Part shown: piece after piece, positions 9,299 to 16,454 of the stretch
How the letters are laid out: the number at the start of each line of letters is the position of its first letter
Position numbering within the stretch: position 1 is the first letter of the stretch
From: an uncultured Thalassotalea sp.
Lineage (GTDB): Bacteria > Pseudomonadota > Gammaproteobacteria > Enterobacterales > Alteromonadaceae
Direction: 5' to 3'
Length of the DNA stretch: 64,000 nt
Assembly: GCA_947492575.1 (NCBI GenBank)
Contig: CANLNK010000001.1
Span: forward strand, 620,001-684,000
Translations under genes and position numbers: made by a program
Notes under the pieces: generated by a model
What the model was told of the DNA's origin: nothing
The model's database searches: none
The model's input: the letters and a program-made list of their open reading frames with translations, nothing else

Positions 9299-10942
9299 AT
9301 GCAACAACAACCATGGTGGCGCGGTGCCGTCATCTATCAAATTTACCCACGTAGCTTTATGGATGCTAACAATGATGGTATCGGTGATATCGCCGGTATT
9401 ATTCAAAAGCTTCCGTACATTAAAAGTTTAGGTGTAGATGCAATCTGGATTTCACCATTCTTCAAATCGCCAATGAAAGATTTTGGCTACGACATCAGTG
9501 ACTACCGTGATGTAGACCCGATGTTCGGGAACATGGCTGATTTTGATGAGTTGATGACGCATGCTAAGTCGATGGATGTAAAAGTGATTATCGACCAAGT
9601 GTTAAGTCACACTTCAGATCAGCACCCTTGGTTTACTGAAAGTCGTGAAAGCAGAGATAACCCGAAAGCAGATTGGTACGTATGGGCTGACGCTAAAGAA
9701 GATGGTTCGCCGCCAAATAACTGGTTATCAATTTTTGGTGGTGTTGCATGGCAGTGGGAACCACGCCGTCAGCAGTACTACTTACATAACTTTTTAACAG
9801 AGCAACCAGACCTAAACTTCCATAACCCAGAAGTAAGAGAACACGTTCTAGACAACGTAGAGTATTGGTTGAAGAAAGGTGTAGACGGTTTCCGTTTAGA
9901 TGCAATTAACTTCTGTTTCCATGACAAAGAGCTACGTGACAATCCAGCGAAACCGCCTGAGAAACGCCAAGGTCGTGGTTTTAGTGAAGACAATCCGTAC
10001 GCATTCCAGTACCACTACTTTAACAACACACAACCTGAAAATGTCGGCTTCATGGAAGACATTCGTGCACTCATGGATAAGTACCCTGGCGTAGTAACGC
10101 TAGGTGAGATTTCTTCTGAAGATTCACTACTTACCATGTCGCAATACACGAAAGGTGATAAGCGTTTACACATGGCGTACAGCTTTGAGTTGCTGACAGA
10201 AGACTCATCACCTCAGTACATTCGTCAAACGATTGAAGAGTTGGAAGCTAATCTATCTGATGGTTGGCCGTGTTGGGCAATTGGTAACCATGACGTGCAG
10301 CGTGTTGCGACACGTTGGAATAAAGTGGATAAATCAACCGCAAACGCTGCGCAAGTTAAGATGTTTAACGCTATGTTAGCTTCGCTGCGTGGCAGTATTT
10401 GTAGTTACCAAGGTGAAGAGCTTGGGTTGGTTGAAGCTGAAATTGCGTTTGAGCAACTTCAAGATCCATACGGGATCACTTTCTGGCCAAACTTCAAAGG
10501 CCGTGACGGTTGTCGTACACCTATGCCATGGGAAAGTGACGCGAAACAAGGCGGTTTCTCTGAAGGTGATGACACTTGGTTACCTGTAGTTGAGTCTCAC
10601 AAAGCACATGCAGTTGCAGTACAAGAAGCTGATGCCAATTCACCATTAGCACATTACAGAACGTTTATGCATTGGCGTAAAACACAACCTGTAATCATGT
10701 ATGGTGACATTGAATTCTTAGATGCACCTGAAGATGTTTTATTGGTTGTTAGAAGTTATGAAGGTCAGTCAGTATTAGCGGCTTTCAACTTCTCAGATAA
10801 GCCTCAGCAAGTTCATTTGAGTGCTAACATGACTTTATCTGCATTAGATGGACATGGCTTCGAAGCGACAGACATTAACGGTCAAGAACTGACATTAGCA
10901 GGCTTCCAAGCAGCATTTTTCGACTGCAAGGTAAATGGCTAA
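9299..10942 (+). CDS. GH13 alpha-glucosidase (GH13_23-like)
   Basis: Cytoplasmic alpha-glucosidase predicted to release glucose from maltose and short maltodextrins. The 547-residue protein has no signal peptide. It shows the GH13 catalytic set: nucleophile D201 in GVDGFRLDAINF, acid/base E270 in TLGEISSED and D332 in AIGNHDVQR. The spacing and the FDxINF-type motif resemble the Halomonas-type subfamily GH13_23 rather than the oligo-1,6-glucosidases. It is divergent from glgP, with LacI-type palindromes between, and is followed by a good terminator at 11060. Exact substrate preference (maltose, isomaltose, sucrose) is not readable. Confidence 0.9.
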   Translation: MQQQPWWRGAVIYQIYPRSFMDANNDGIGDIAGIIQKLPYIKSLGVDAIWISPFFKSPMKDFGYDISDYRDVDPMFGNMADFDELMTHAKSMDVKVIIDQVLSHTSDQHPWFTESRESRDNPKADWYVWADAKEDGSPPNNWLSIFGGVAWQWEPRRQQYYLHNFLTEQPDLNFHNPEVREHVLDNVEYWLKKGVDGFRLDAINFCFHDKELRDNPAKPPEKRQGRGFSEDNPYAFQYHYFNNTQPENVGFMEDIRALMDKYPGVVTLGEISSEDSLLTMSQYTKGDKRLHMAYSFELLTEDSSPQYIRQTIEELEANLSDGWPCWAIGNHDVQRVATRWNKVDKSTANAAQVKMFNAMLASLRGSICSYQGEELGLVEAEIAFEQLQDPYGITFWPNFKGRDGCRTPMPWESDAKQGGFSEGDDTWLPVVESHKAHAVAVQEADANSPLAHYRTFMHWRKTQPVIMYGDIEFLDAPEDVLLVVRSYEGQSVLAAFNFSDKPQQVHLSANMTLSALDGHGFEATDINGQELTLAGFQAAFFDCKVNG

Positions 10943-10966
10943 GCGCTGCGATTTAATCCGGTTATT

Positions 10967-10996
10967 TAGCCTATGTAGCAATAGCCTATGTAGCAA
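10967..10996 (+). repeat. Tandem duplication of a 15-mer after the alpha-glucosidase gene
   Basis: The 15-mer TAGCCTATGTAGCAA occurs twice head to tail with no mismatch. The second copy is followed by TAGGCTA, so a 7-bp hairpin (10982-11003) can also form. It lies in the 3' untranslated region, upstream of the real terminator. Confidence 0.85.
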
Positions 10997-11059
10997 TAGG
11001 CTAAGTTAAATTGAGTCACGTATCCTGAAGCTCAAGTACAAAAGTTTGACAGTATTAAA

Positions 11060-11083
11060 AGGCGCCTAGTTGGCGTCTTTTTT
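11060..11083 (+). terminator. Rho-independent terminator of the alpha-glucosidase gene
   Basis: A 7-bp stem (AGGCGCC / GGCGTCT, one G-U pair) with a 5-nt loop is followed by a run of six T on the plus strand. Confidence 0.85.
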
Positions 11084-11121
11084 ATGCCATTATATTTTTC
11101 TAGCGAGAGAGGGGTCGCTGT

Positions 11122-11304
11122 TTAATGTTTAAAGCCATGCCATAAAAAATTTGAAACGAGAGTTACAAACATAGCAATTATCGCTACTGTCAATAATTCA
11201 CTATATGTCGGAACAGCCTCAAGCGCTTTGAGTTCTCTTAAACAGTGAATCAAGAATATTGAGATAAAAATATTAATAAAAAGTGCGATTGATTTTTTGT
11301 TCAT
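11122..11304 (-). CDS. Small two-helix membrane protein, candidate immunity protein
   Basis: 60 residues: a short basic start (MNKKS), a hydrophobic helix at about 7-23, a charged/polar loop (RELKALEAVPTYSE), a second helix at about 39-57 and the end WHGFKH. I do not recognise a family. It is the last gene of a minus-strand set of very small genes that begins with three double-glycine-leader peptides. Small two-pass membrane proteins beside class II bacteriocin genes are often immunity proteins, so that role is a reasonable guess but unproven. There is no other neighbour to explain it. Confidence 0.55.
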   Translation of the reverse strand: MNKKSIALFINIFISIFLIHCLRELKALEAVPTYSELLTVAIIAMFVTLVSNFLWHGFKH

Positions 11305-11463
11305 TGTGATGTCCTTTTGCCTAAACGTTTTTTATCGGCAGTTCTTATGTTTGAAAACTAGCATGTCTGTAACTAAGTCAGATAATTGCCATTCATCAGT
11401 CTAAATACTCTGATTCCTTAAATGAAAAAACGAATATTGATATAAATGAGAATATTAAGAAGA

Positions 11464-11676
11464 TTAACGGCACAACAGCCCATAACTGCATAGATATGCT
11501 ACTAATATTCCGGATATTACTGATGAAAAGTAAAGGTTAATGGCAACAAATAGCGCATTTAACTTCAGTACTGAGTGGCAATGGTCACAGATTATTGTCG
11601 TAGCGGTAAATAGCCGAAATCTGCTTTTAATGCCTATGTTTTTACCGCATTTAGGACAATTTCTACTAAACATCGA
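11464..11676 (-). CDS. Zinc-ribbon plus membrane-helix small protein, candidate immunity factor
   Basis: I place the start at ATG 11676 (AAGGAA lies 6 nt upstream) rather than at an upstream TTG (11691), giving 70 residues. The N-terminal half holds two CxxC pairs, CPKC and CDHC, 19 residues apart, which looks like a zinc ribbon of the cxxc_20_cxxc type. The C-terminal half is a hydrophobic stretch long enough for one or two membrane passes (LFVAINLYFSSVISGILVAY). It lies about 64 nt downstream of two bacteriocin-like peptide genes on the same strand. The function is unknown; immunity or a regulatory membrane role is inferred from context only. Confidence 0.6.
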   Translation of the reverse strand, partial: SMFSRNCPKCGKNIGIKSRFRLFTATTIICDHCHSVLKLNALFVAINLYFSSVISGILVAYLCSYGLLCR

Positions 11677-11739
11677 GTTTTCCTTGTTCAAAATGAAAGC
11701 TTAATCTGAATAGAAGTAAGCTTTGCTTTAGAGTTTGGC

Positions 11740-11898
11740 TTAGTTTAGGAAGTACTTCACAATAGCCGCCGTTGCTCCGGCTATAGCTGCACCAACTATA
11801 GCAGCACCAACTGCCTTACCTACGTAAACCACAGCAGGAGCAACCAGAATCGCCCCACCATTGACTTGCTCTAATTCGTAGTTTGTTAATTCTTTCAT
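11740..11898 (-). CDS. Double-glycine-leader hydrophobic peptide (class II bacteriocin/microcin-like)
   Basis: 52 codons from ATG 11898 to TAA. The leader MKELTNYELEQVNGG matches the colicin-V-type double-glycine leader cut by C39-peptidase ABC exporters. The predicted 37-residue core, AILVAPAVV through KYFLN, is almost wholly Ala/Val/Ile/Gly and contains GKAVG (GxxxG) and repeated small-xxx-small spacing, suited to helix-helix packing in membranes. The Shine-Dalgarno TAGGAGG overlaps the stop codon of the upstream peptide gene, so the two are translationally linked. The core is 13/37 identical to the neighbouring peptide without gaps. No transporter gene lies nearby. Confidence 0.8.
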   Translation of the reverse strand: MKELTNYELEQVNGGAILVAPAVVYVGKAVGAAIVGAAIAGATAAIVKYFLN

Positions 11899-11906
11899 AA
11901 AGCCTC

Positions 11907-12065
11907 CTAGTTGAGCATCTTGCTTACAAGGTGTTCAGTTACAGCGGCACTTACAGCACCTGCAATCGCTGACACAACAAAAGTAACTGCTTTGAGAGCC
12001 AGAGGCGCCACAAAAACAAACCCTCCGTTTGTTTGCTCAATTTCATTTACGTTTAATTCACGTAT
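11907..12065 (-). CDS. Second double-glycine-leader peptide, apparent ATA start codon
   Basis: This frame reads (I/M)RELNVNEIEQTNGG, then a 37-residue core from FVFVAPLAL to SKMLN, then TAG. The leader aligns codon for codon with that of the 12260-12496 peptide, including the upstream GGAGAT, but the initiator is ATA where the paralogue has ATG. An in-frame TAA two codons upstream excludes an earlier start. The first ordinary start codon inside the frame (GTG, codon 19) would remove the leader. So either AUA is used for weak initiation, the gene has recently lost its start, or there is a base error. Core identity to the 11740-11898 peptide is 13/37. Gene callers will miss it. Confidence 0.7.
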   Translation of the reverse strand: MRELNVNEIEQTNGGFVFVAPLALKAVTFVVSAIAGAVSAAVTEHLVSKMLN

Positions 12066-12206
12066 TGTTTATCTCCTTATTACCGACCATTAATGTTGTT
12101 TAGTAGGTCGGGTTATTGATTTACTCTCTTTAATCCTGCAAAGAGAGGGTTGCTAAAGCTAAACTGAGCTGTTCTCGCTAAAGGTTTACTCAATTCAGCT
12201 TCTTCG

Positions 12207-12236
12207 TGCACAGCGAATGTTAAAACTCGCTGTGCA
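12207..12236. other. Perfect 10-bp inverted repeat between peptide genes
   Basis: TGCACAGCGA and TCGCTGTGCA flank a 10-nt loop in the 194-nt gap between the first and second peptide genes. There is no T-run on either side, so it looks more like an RNA processing or stabilising hairpin than a full terminator. It could give different mRNA levels for the 63-residue core and the two 37-residue cores. Confidence 0.6.
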
Positions 12237-12259
12237 AGAACTTTAGAAAGCTAAAGCTA

Positions 12260-12496
12260 CTAAGAAGCTTTCTGATAGTTGTCTTTTAACTGGGCTAGCA
12301 GCTGATTCAGAAAGTCGTAATTACTACTAAAAGTATTGCCTAGTGTGGAAGCGAACTGAGCAAAACTCATGGTATAGCCAAATCCAAACTGACGTACACC
12401 CGCTTGACTCTGCTGAAATTTGCTCCAGCTAGCTTCGCCTCGCTCTAGTAGGCCGCCATTTACTTGTTCCATTTCATTTGTGTTTAATTCACGCAT
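12260..12496 (-). CDS. Double-glycine-leader peptide with 63-residue core
   Basis: 78 residues. The leader MRELNTNEMEQVNGG is of colicin-V type. The core (LLERGEASW to NYQKAS) is Gln/Ser/Phe-rich, amphipathic and quite unlike the hydrophobic cores downstream; it includes FGFGYTMSFAQFAS. There is no cysteine, so it has neither a disulfide nor a lanthionine. The GGAGAT Shine-Dalgarno is 7 nt from the ATG. It is the first gene of the small-peptide series on this strand. It could be an antimicrobial peptide, a partner peptide or a signalling peptide; sequence alone does not decide. Confidence 0.75.
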   Translation of the reverse strand: MRELNTNEMEQVNGGLLERGEASWSKFQQSQAGVRQFGFGYTMSFAQFASTLGNTFSSNYDFLNQLLAQLKDNYQKAS

Positions 12497-13354
12497 TAGC
12501 TTAATCTCCGTATTAATTTAGCTTTTAGATTGATGTCTATATTTCTCGTCGCTGCAAAAGCCAATACTCTGAAGGCTGAGAATTTATCTTTCTAGTTTTA
12601 AGCTAGATAAAGCTGAAAGAACAAATTAATCATTACAAAGTTAAGGCTTTTATTTGGCAAAATCATGAGAACAGCGCGAAACATTGTCCGCATAGCGTCA
12701 GACTAATTTCTTTATCTGGCTCTCTAATTTAGTTGCCACACTTTTTTAACGGCGTTACACAAGTATCGACAGTATTCGATCCAGTGTTTACCTTGAGGTC
12801 GGTTTTTTAGGTAATCTAAACAATACCTTTTTTGCATTAGCTGTCACGCATATATGCGCATACTAGGCTCAAGAGGTTGATTAGAGAAAGAGGAAGTAAA
12901 CTTCCATATTTTTTGTCATCGAAGGTTATGTCTTACTAAGTTTATTAGTTTGAGTAGCGCATTGCTTAAATGCTTACTCTAAAATACCTAATCGACTAAC
13001 TTTATGACTACATTCATCCTTGAATGTGTACATTTTTAGTACAATAAAAATTGCTTGTCAAATAATAAGCATATTTTAATTTGTTCGGGCAAGCACTTAA
13101 TCCGAGCAAATTAGCTCCATATATGCAACGCGATAAAACAGAAAAGTCTTATAGAAGTTAGTCAAGTAATAGGAGTCGTAAGCGTTAGTAATTCGCTGAT
13201 AAATCGAAATAAAGAGAACTAAGCAACAGTGAAGTGCTAAGCAAAGAAAGGTAAACAAACTAACTTATGCTGGTGCTTGGTACCTACGACTGTTGTTTAA
13301 ACTAGTGCGCCTACGCTTTATTGATAGTAAAGTTCTACATTATGCCTGTGTTTA
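12497..13354. other. 858-nt region with no recognisable gene
   Basis: No frame on either strand has a good start, Shine-Dalgarno and family resemblance. The sequence is AT-rich compared with its neighbours. I see only short symmetric elements: CGCATATATGCG (12847-12858, perfect) and an imperfect TTTGTTCGG / CCGAGCAAA pair (about 13080-13110). It presumably contains the promoter of the minus-strand peptide genes near its left end. Confidence 0.5.
12847..12858. promoter_or_regulatory. 12-bp palindrome in gene-free region
   Basis: CGCATATATGCG is a perfect palindrome. It lies about 350 nt upstream of the first peptide gene. No second copy was noticed, so a regulatory role is only possible. Confidence 0.3.
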
Positions 13355-14596
13355 TTATGACTTGAGCGCAGCAATTCTGGCAATTTTGGCTTCATCCATC
13401 GCTTCTTTAATGGCTTTTCCTTGGAGCCCTTTTTCAATAAAAGGCTTAGCCGTAATTTTATGTAATTCTCCAGCGATATTGAGAAGGTAGTTTTTAAATT
13501 CGATACCGCTTTGTGTTTGAGCTATCTTAGCCGTAACGTCGCACTTAGCCTTAGCCTCACACGTGGTTAGTATATCTGTCAAAAAACTTGAGTTTCTCAA
13601 ATACTCGCATTGTTCTAGCAGATTCAGAATAGCCTCGGGTTCCAGTAAAGGAGCGTTAAGCACATTGTGATGTAACTCACTGGTTTTGATGGCAAGTTTG
13701 GCAACATTATTAGGAATTTTCAGTCGCTTGGCTATTCGCTCGTTGATTACAGTGGATGTGTGCATTTTGTTGTTTTGAGCTACTTCAGACTCATTTGATA
13801 TAGAGTCAAGGCACAGTGCCGAGAATCTAATGGCCACGTCATTCGATAAGGCGACAGCTGATTGCAAAATTGGGAGTGTATTAATACCTTTCTGACGGAC
13901 ATTGGGAGCAACGCCATCTAAACTACAGCGTGTGTTATTCATGTGTTCAGCCAACTCAGGCCAAATTGCTTGAATAGCCTGACACTGCTTTAAAATAAGG
14001 AAAAAAACTTCAGGGTTAGGCTCTGTCAACGCCTTTTCCATCTCTTTCCAAATACGCTCAGCAGAAAGTGTTTCTAGCTCGCCACTGCGTGATATTTCTG
14101 TCATTAGCGATAAAGTTTCTGGCGCAACAGTGAATCCATATTGATGATATCGAGCAGCAAAACGTGCAACCCGAAGCACTCTCAGTGGGTCTTCACTAAA
14201 CGCTGGAGAAACATGGCGAAGGATTCGATTCTCCAAATCCTTTAAGCCATCGTATGGGTCAATAATCTCGTCATTGCTATTCATCGCCATCGCATTGACG
14301 GTTAAATCTCTGCGCAGTAAATCTTGCTCTATGGTTACGTCTGGCTCTGAATAACATTCAAACCCAGTGTACCCTTTGCCTTTCTTTCGCTCAGTTCTCG
14401 CTAACGCGTATTCTTCTTTGGTTTCAGGATGAAGAAATACGGGAAAATCTTTACCAACTTGCGTAAACCCAAGGGACAGCATTTGCCCAGGTGTCGAGCC
14501 AACCACTAAGTAGTCCCGCTCGATAACCTTTCTATTCAGCAGTTGGTCACGCACTGCACCGCCGACTAAAAAAACGGAAAGATCACTTAAATTCAC
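13355..14596 (-). CDS. cca: CCA tRNA nucleotidyltransferase with degenerate HD domain
   Basis: Adds or repairs the 3' CCA of tRNA without a template. The N-terminal two thirds closely follow E. coli Cca: FLVGGAVRD (residues 9-17), the metal site as E26-R-D28, GKDFPVFLHP, RRDLTVNAMA and EDPLRVLRVARFAAR. In the C-terminal third the HD phosphohydrolase motif is lost: the expected LCHDLGKG is LCLDSISN and the following histidine region is also changed. At 413 residues it is full length, so this is erosion rather than truncation. The nucleotidyltransferase should work; the phosphatase/phosphodiesterase side activity of the E. coli protein probably does not. Confidence 0.93.
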   Translation of the reverse strand: MNLSDLSVFLVGGAVRDQLLNRKVIERDYLVVGSTPGQMLSLGFTQVGKDFPVFLHPETKEEYALARTERKKGKGYTGFECYSEPDVTIEQDLLRRDLTVNAMAMNSNDEIIDPYDGLKDLENRILRHVSPAFSEDPLRVLRVARFAARYHQYGFTVAPETLSLMTEISRSGELETLSAERIWKEMEKALTEPNPEVFFLILKQCQAIQAIWPELAEHMNNTRCSLDGVAPNVRQKGINTLPILQSAVALSNDVAIRFSALCLDSISNESEVAQNNKMHTSTVINERIAKRLKIPNNVAKLAIKTSELHHNVLNAPLLEPEAILNLLEQCEYLRNSSFLTDILTTCEAKAKCDVTAKIAQTQSGIEFKNYLLNIAGELHKITAKPFIEKGLQGKAIKEAMDEAKIARIAALKS

Positions 14597-14764
14597 TTGT
14601 TGGCCTTTTTGGGGAAACTGTATTGGATAAGTTTATCACGGATTGGCTTGTAGGCGACTCAATTGGTTTAGCAAAAATGCGTTTAAATTTAACAGTTTGA
14701 TCTTTGACTTTAGGTGTGGAGCGGGGTAGTTTGACTGTGATTTATTGTAACTTGACACCTGATT

Positions 14765-16402
14765 ATGTACACCAGCTTTTTTGGCCTAAATGAGATTCCC
14801 TTTTCGATTGCACCAAACCCAGATTATTTATATCTAGGTAACCGGCATAAAGAAGCGTTAACTCATTTAAGTTATGGGCTAGGCGATACTGGTGGCTTTG
14901 TACTACTTACTGGTGAGGTAGGTACCGGTAAAACGACGTTAAGTCGACGACTGCTGGAACAATTACCAGAAAATACTCAAGTTGCATTTATCTTAAATCC
15001 TACATTATCGAGTCAGGAATTGCTGGCGACCATTTGCGATGAGCTAAATATTCGCTATAAGAAAACAGGGCTTTCTCTTAAATATCTTACCGATAAAATT
15101 CAGCAAAAACTTCTTAAAAATCATGAAGAAGACATCAATACGTTATTGATTATTGATGAAGCACAACATCTTCAGCCAGAGGTGTTAGAACAGCTTCGAT
15201 TGTTGACGAATTTAGAAACAAACACACGCAAGCTGTTGCAGGTGGTGTTAATTGGACAACCAGAATTACAGCAGCTTTTGCAAAGACGCGATTTACGTCA
15301 ACTTGCTCAGCGCATAACGGCGCGTTATCACCTACTTCCACTTACACGTAAGGAAGTATCGGCGTATATTCAGCACCGCTTAACAGTTGCTGATTGTAAT
15401 CGCCAACTCTTTAATAGTGGTGCGATTAGCCTTATTCATAAAATATCAAAAGGCATTCCAAGGTTAATTAATTTGCTCTGTGACCGTGCTCTTGCGACCG
15501 CTTATGGTAACAACGACTCCGTCGTCAATAGAAAAACCGTACTAACTGCTTCACAGCAAGCACTGGGGAGCGAGTATCACATTACGCCTTGGTGGCAAAA
15601 ACCGCAGGTTTTGGCGCTTAGCATTGCAGCCAACTTAGTCATTGTTGTCGGTTTGGCCTATTGGTTTGGTGGCGCAGGGCAGATTACAGGATCTGACGTA
15701 GCACAGAGCTATGAACCTGATAAAACGGTGTCAGTTGAAAATAGTGATAAGCCAGTGGCTTCAAATAGCAAAGTCGATGCACCTGTTTATACGGATAAGC
15801 ATCAAGCTGTTGATGCAAACCAGCAGGTAGCGGCGAAAACTAGCGAAGCATCTAGTGAAGATACTGCAGCTAAACAAACAACTCCTCCAAATGAAACAGA
15901 CATTAGTGCGAATGCGGAGCTACAAGCACGCATTGAACAATTAGAAGCAAAGCTAGCGCAGGAAGAAGCAAGTAAAGCACTACAACAAAATGACATTACG
16001 ATACCGAGAGTAGAGCCATTATCTACAAATGAAACTCAAAGCAGTGAATCATTAGATTTCGATTTATCTCAACTGGAAGGTGTTTCTGATGAGTTATTAG
16101 CGAAGTTTTCGCAGGCGGTAGAGGAAACAGCTAGTCAGCAGCCGGTTTACACTGAACAGCCTGTGCAAGTCCCTTCACTTGTAGATATGCCCGTTTGGCT
16201 ACAGAACCAAGTACCTCAAATGCAGTTTGAAGTACATATTTTTGCTACTGATGGCGCTGGTTGGGTGCGGGTAAATGGCAGAGAACGCTATGAAGGTGAT
16301 TTAGTTGCCGGTGATGTTAAACTTGAGAGAATTCTGCAAGACAAAGTGATTTTATCACTTGATGGTGAGCTGTTCTCATTGCCTGCACTTTCTAGTTGGT
16401 AA
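14765..16402 (+). CDS. GspA-GspB fusion: ExeA-like AAA ATPase with C-terminal GspB (T2SSB-like) domain
   Basis: Residues 1-270 are an ExeA-type AAA+ ATPase (Walker A GEVGTGKTT at 50-58, Walker B TLLIIDEAQ at about 126-134). One membrane helix follows at about 281-301, then a long acidic, Gln/Ser-rich periplasmic linker with a short coiled coil (about 380-405). The last 70 residues (from MPVWLQNQVP; then WVRVNGRERYEGD) resemble the GspB/T2SSB domain rather than ExeA's peptidoglycan-binding end. ExeA and ExeB together insert the type II secretin through the cell wall, so this single chain may do both jobs. No other gsp gene lies in the window. The start has no clear Shine-Dalgarno. Confidence 0.82.
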   Translation: MYTSFFGLNEIPFSIAPNPDYLYLGNRHKEALTHLSYGLGDTGGFVLLTGEVGTGKTTLSRRLLEQLPENTQVAFILNPTLSSQELLATICDELNIRYKKTGLSLKYLTDKIQQKLLKNHEEDINTLLIIDEAQHLQPEVLEQLRLLTNLETNTRKLLQVVLIGQPELQQLLQRRDLRQLAQRITARYHLLPLTRKEVSAYIQHRLTVADCNRQLFNSGAISLIHKISKGIPRLINLLCDRALATAYGNNDSVVNRKTVLTASQQALGSEYHITPWWQKPQVLALSIAANLVIVVGLAYWFGGAGQITGSDVAQSYEPDKTVSVENSDKPVASNSKVDAPVYTDKHQAVDANQQVAAKTSEASSEDTAAKQTTPPNETDISANAELQARIEQLEAKLAQEEASKALQQNDITIPRVEPLSTNETQSSESLDFDLSQLEGVSDELLAKFSQAVEETASQQPVYTEQPVQVPSLVDMPVWLQNQVPQMQFEVHIFATDGAGWVRVNGRERYEGDLVAGDVKLERILQDKVILSLDGELFSLPALSSW

Positions 16403-16454
16403 AAACTCGCAGACAATAAGAAGCTCAATATATAGGATCAACAGAACCTAATAA

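Noticed and set aside
11911-12093. 60-codon plus-strand frame in the peptide island
   Set aside because: It overlaps the minus-strand double-glycine peptide gene, which has a leader, Shine-Dalgarno and a paralogue; the plus-strand frame has none of these.
16403-16454. Terminator between the GspAB fusion and HD-GYP genes
   Set aside because: I looked for a hairpin in this convergent gap and found no stem with a T-run.
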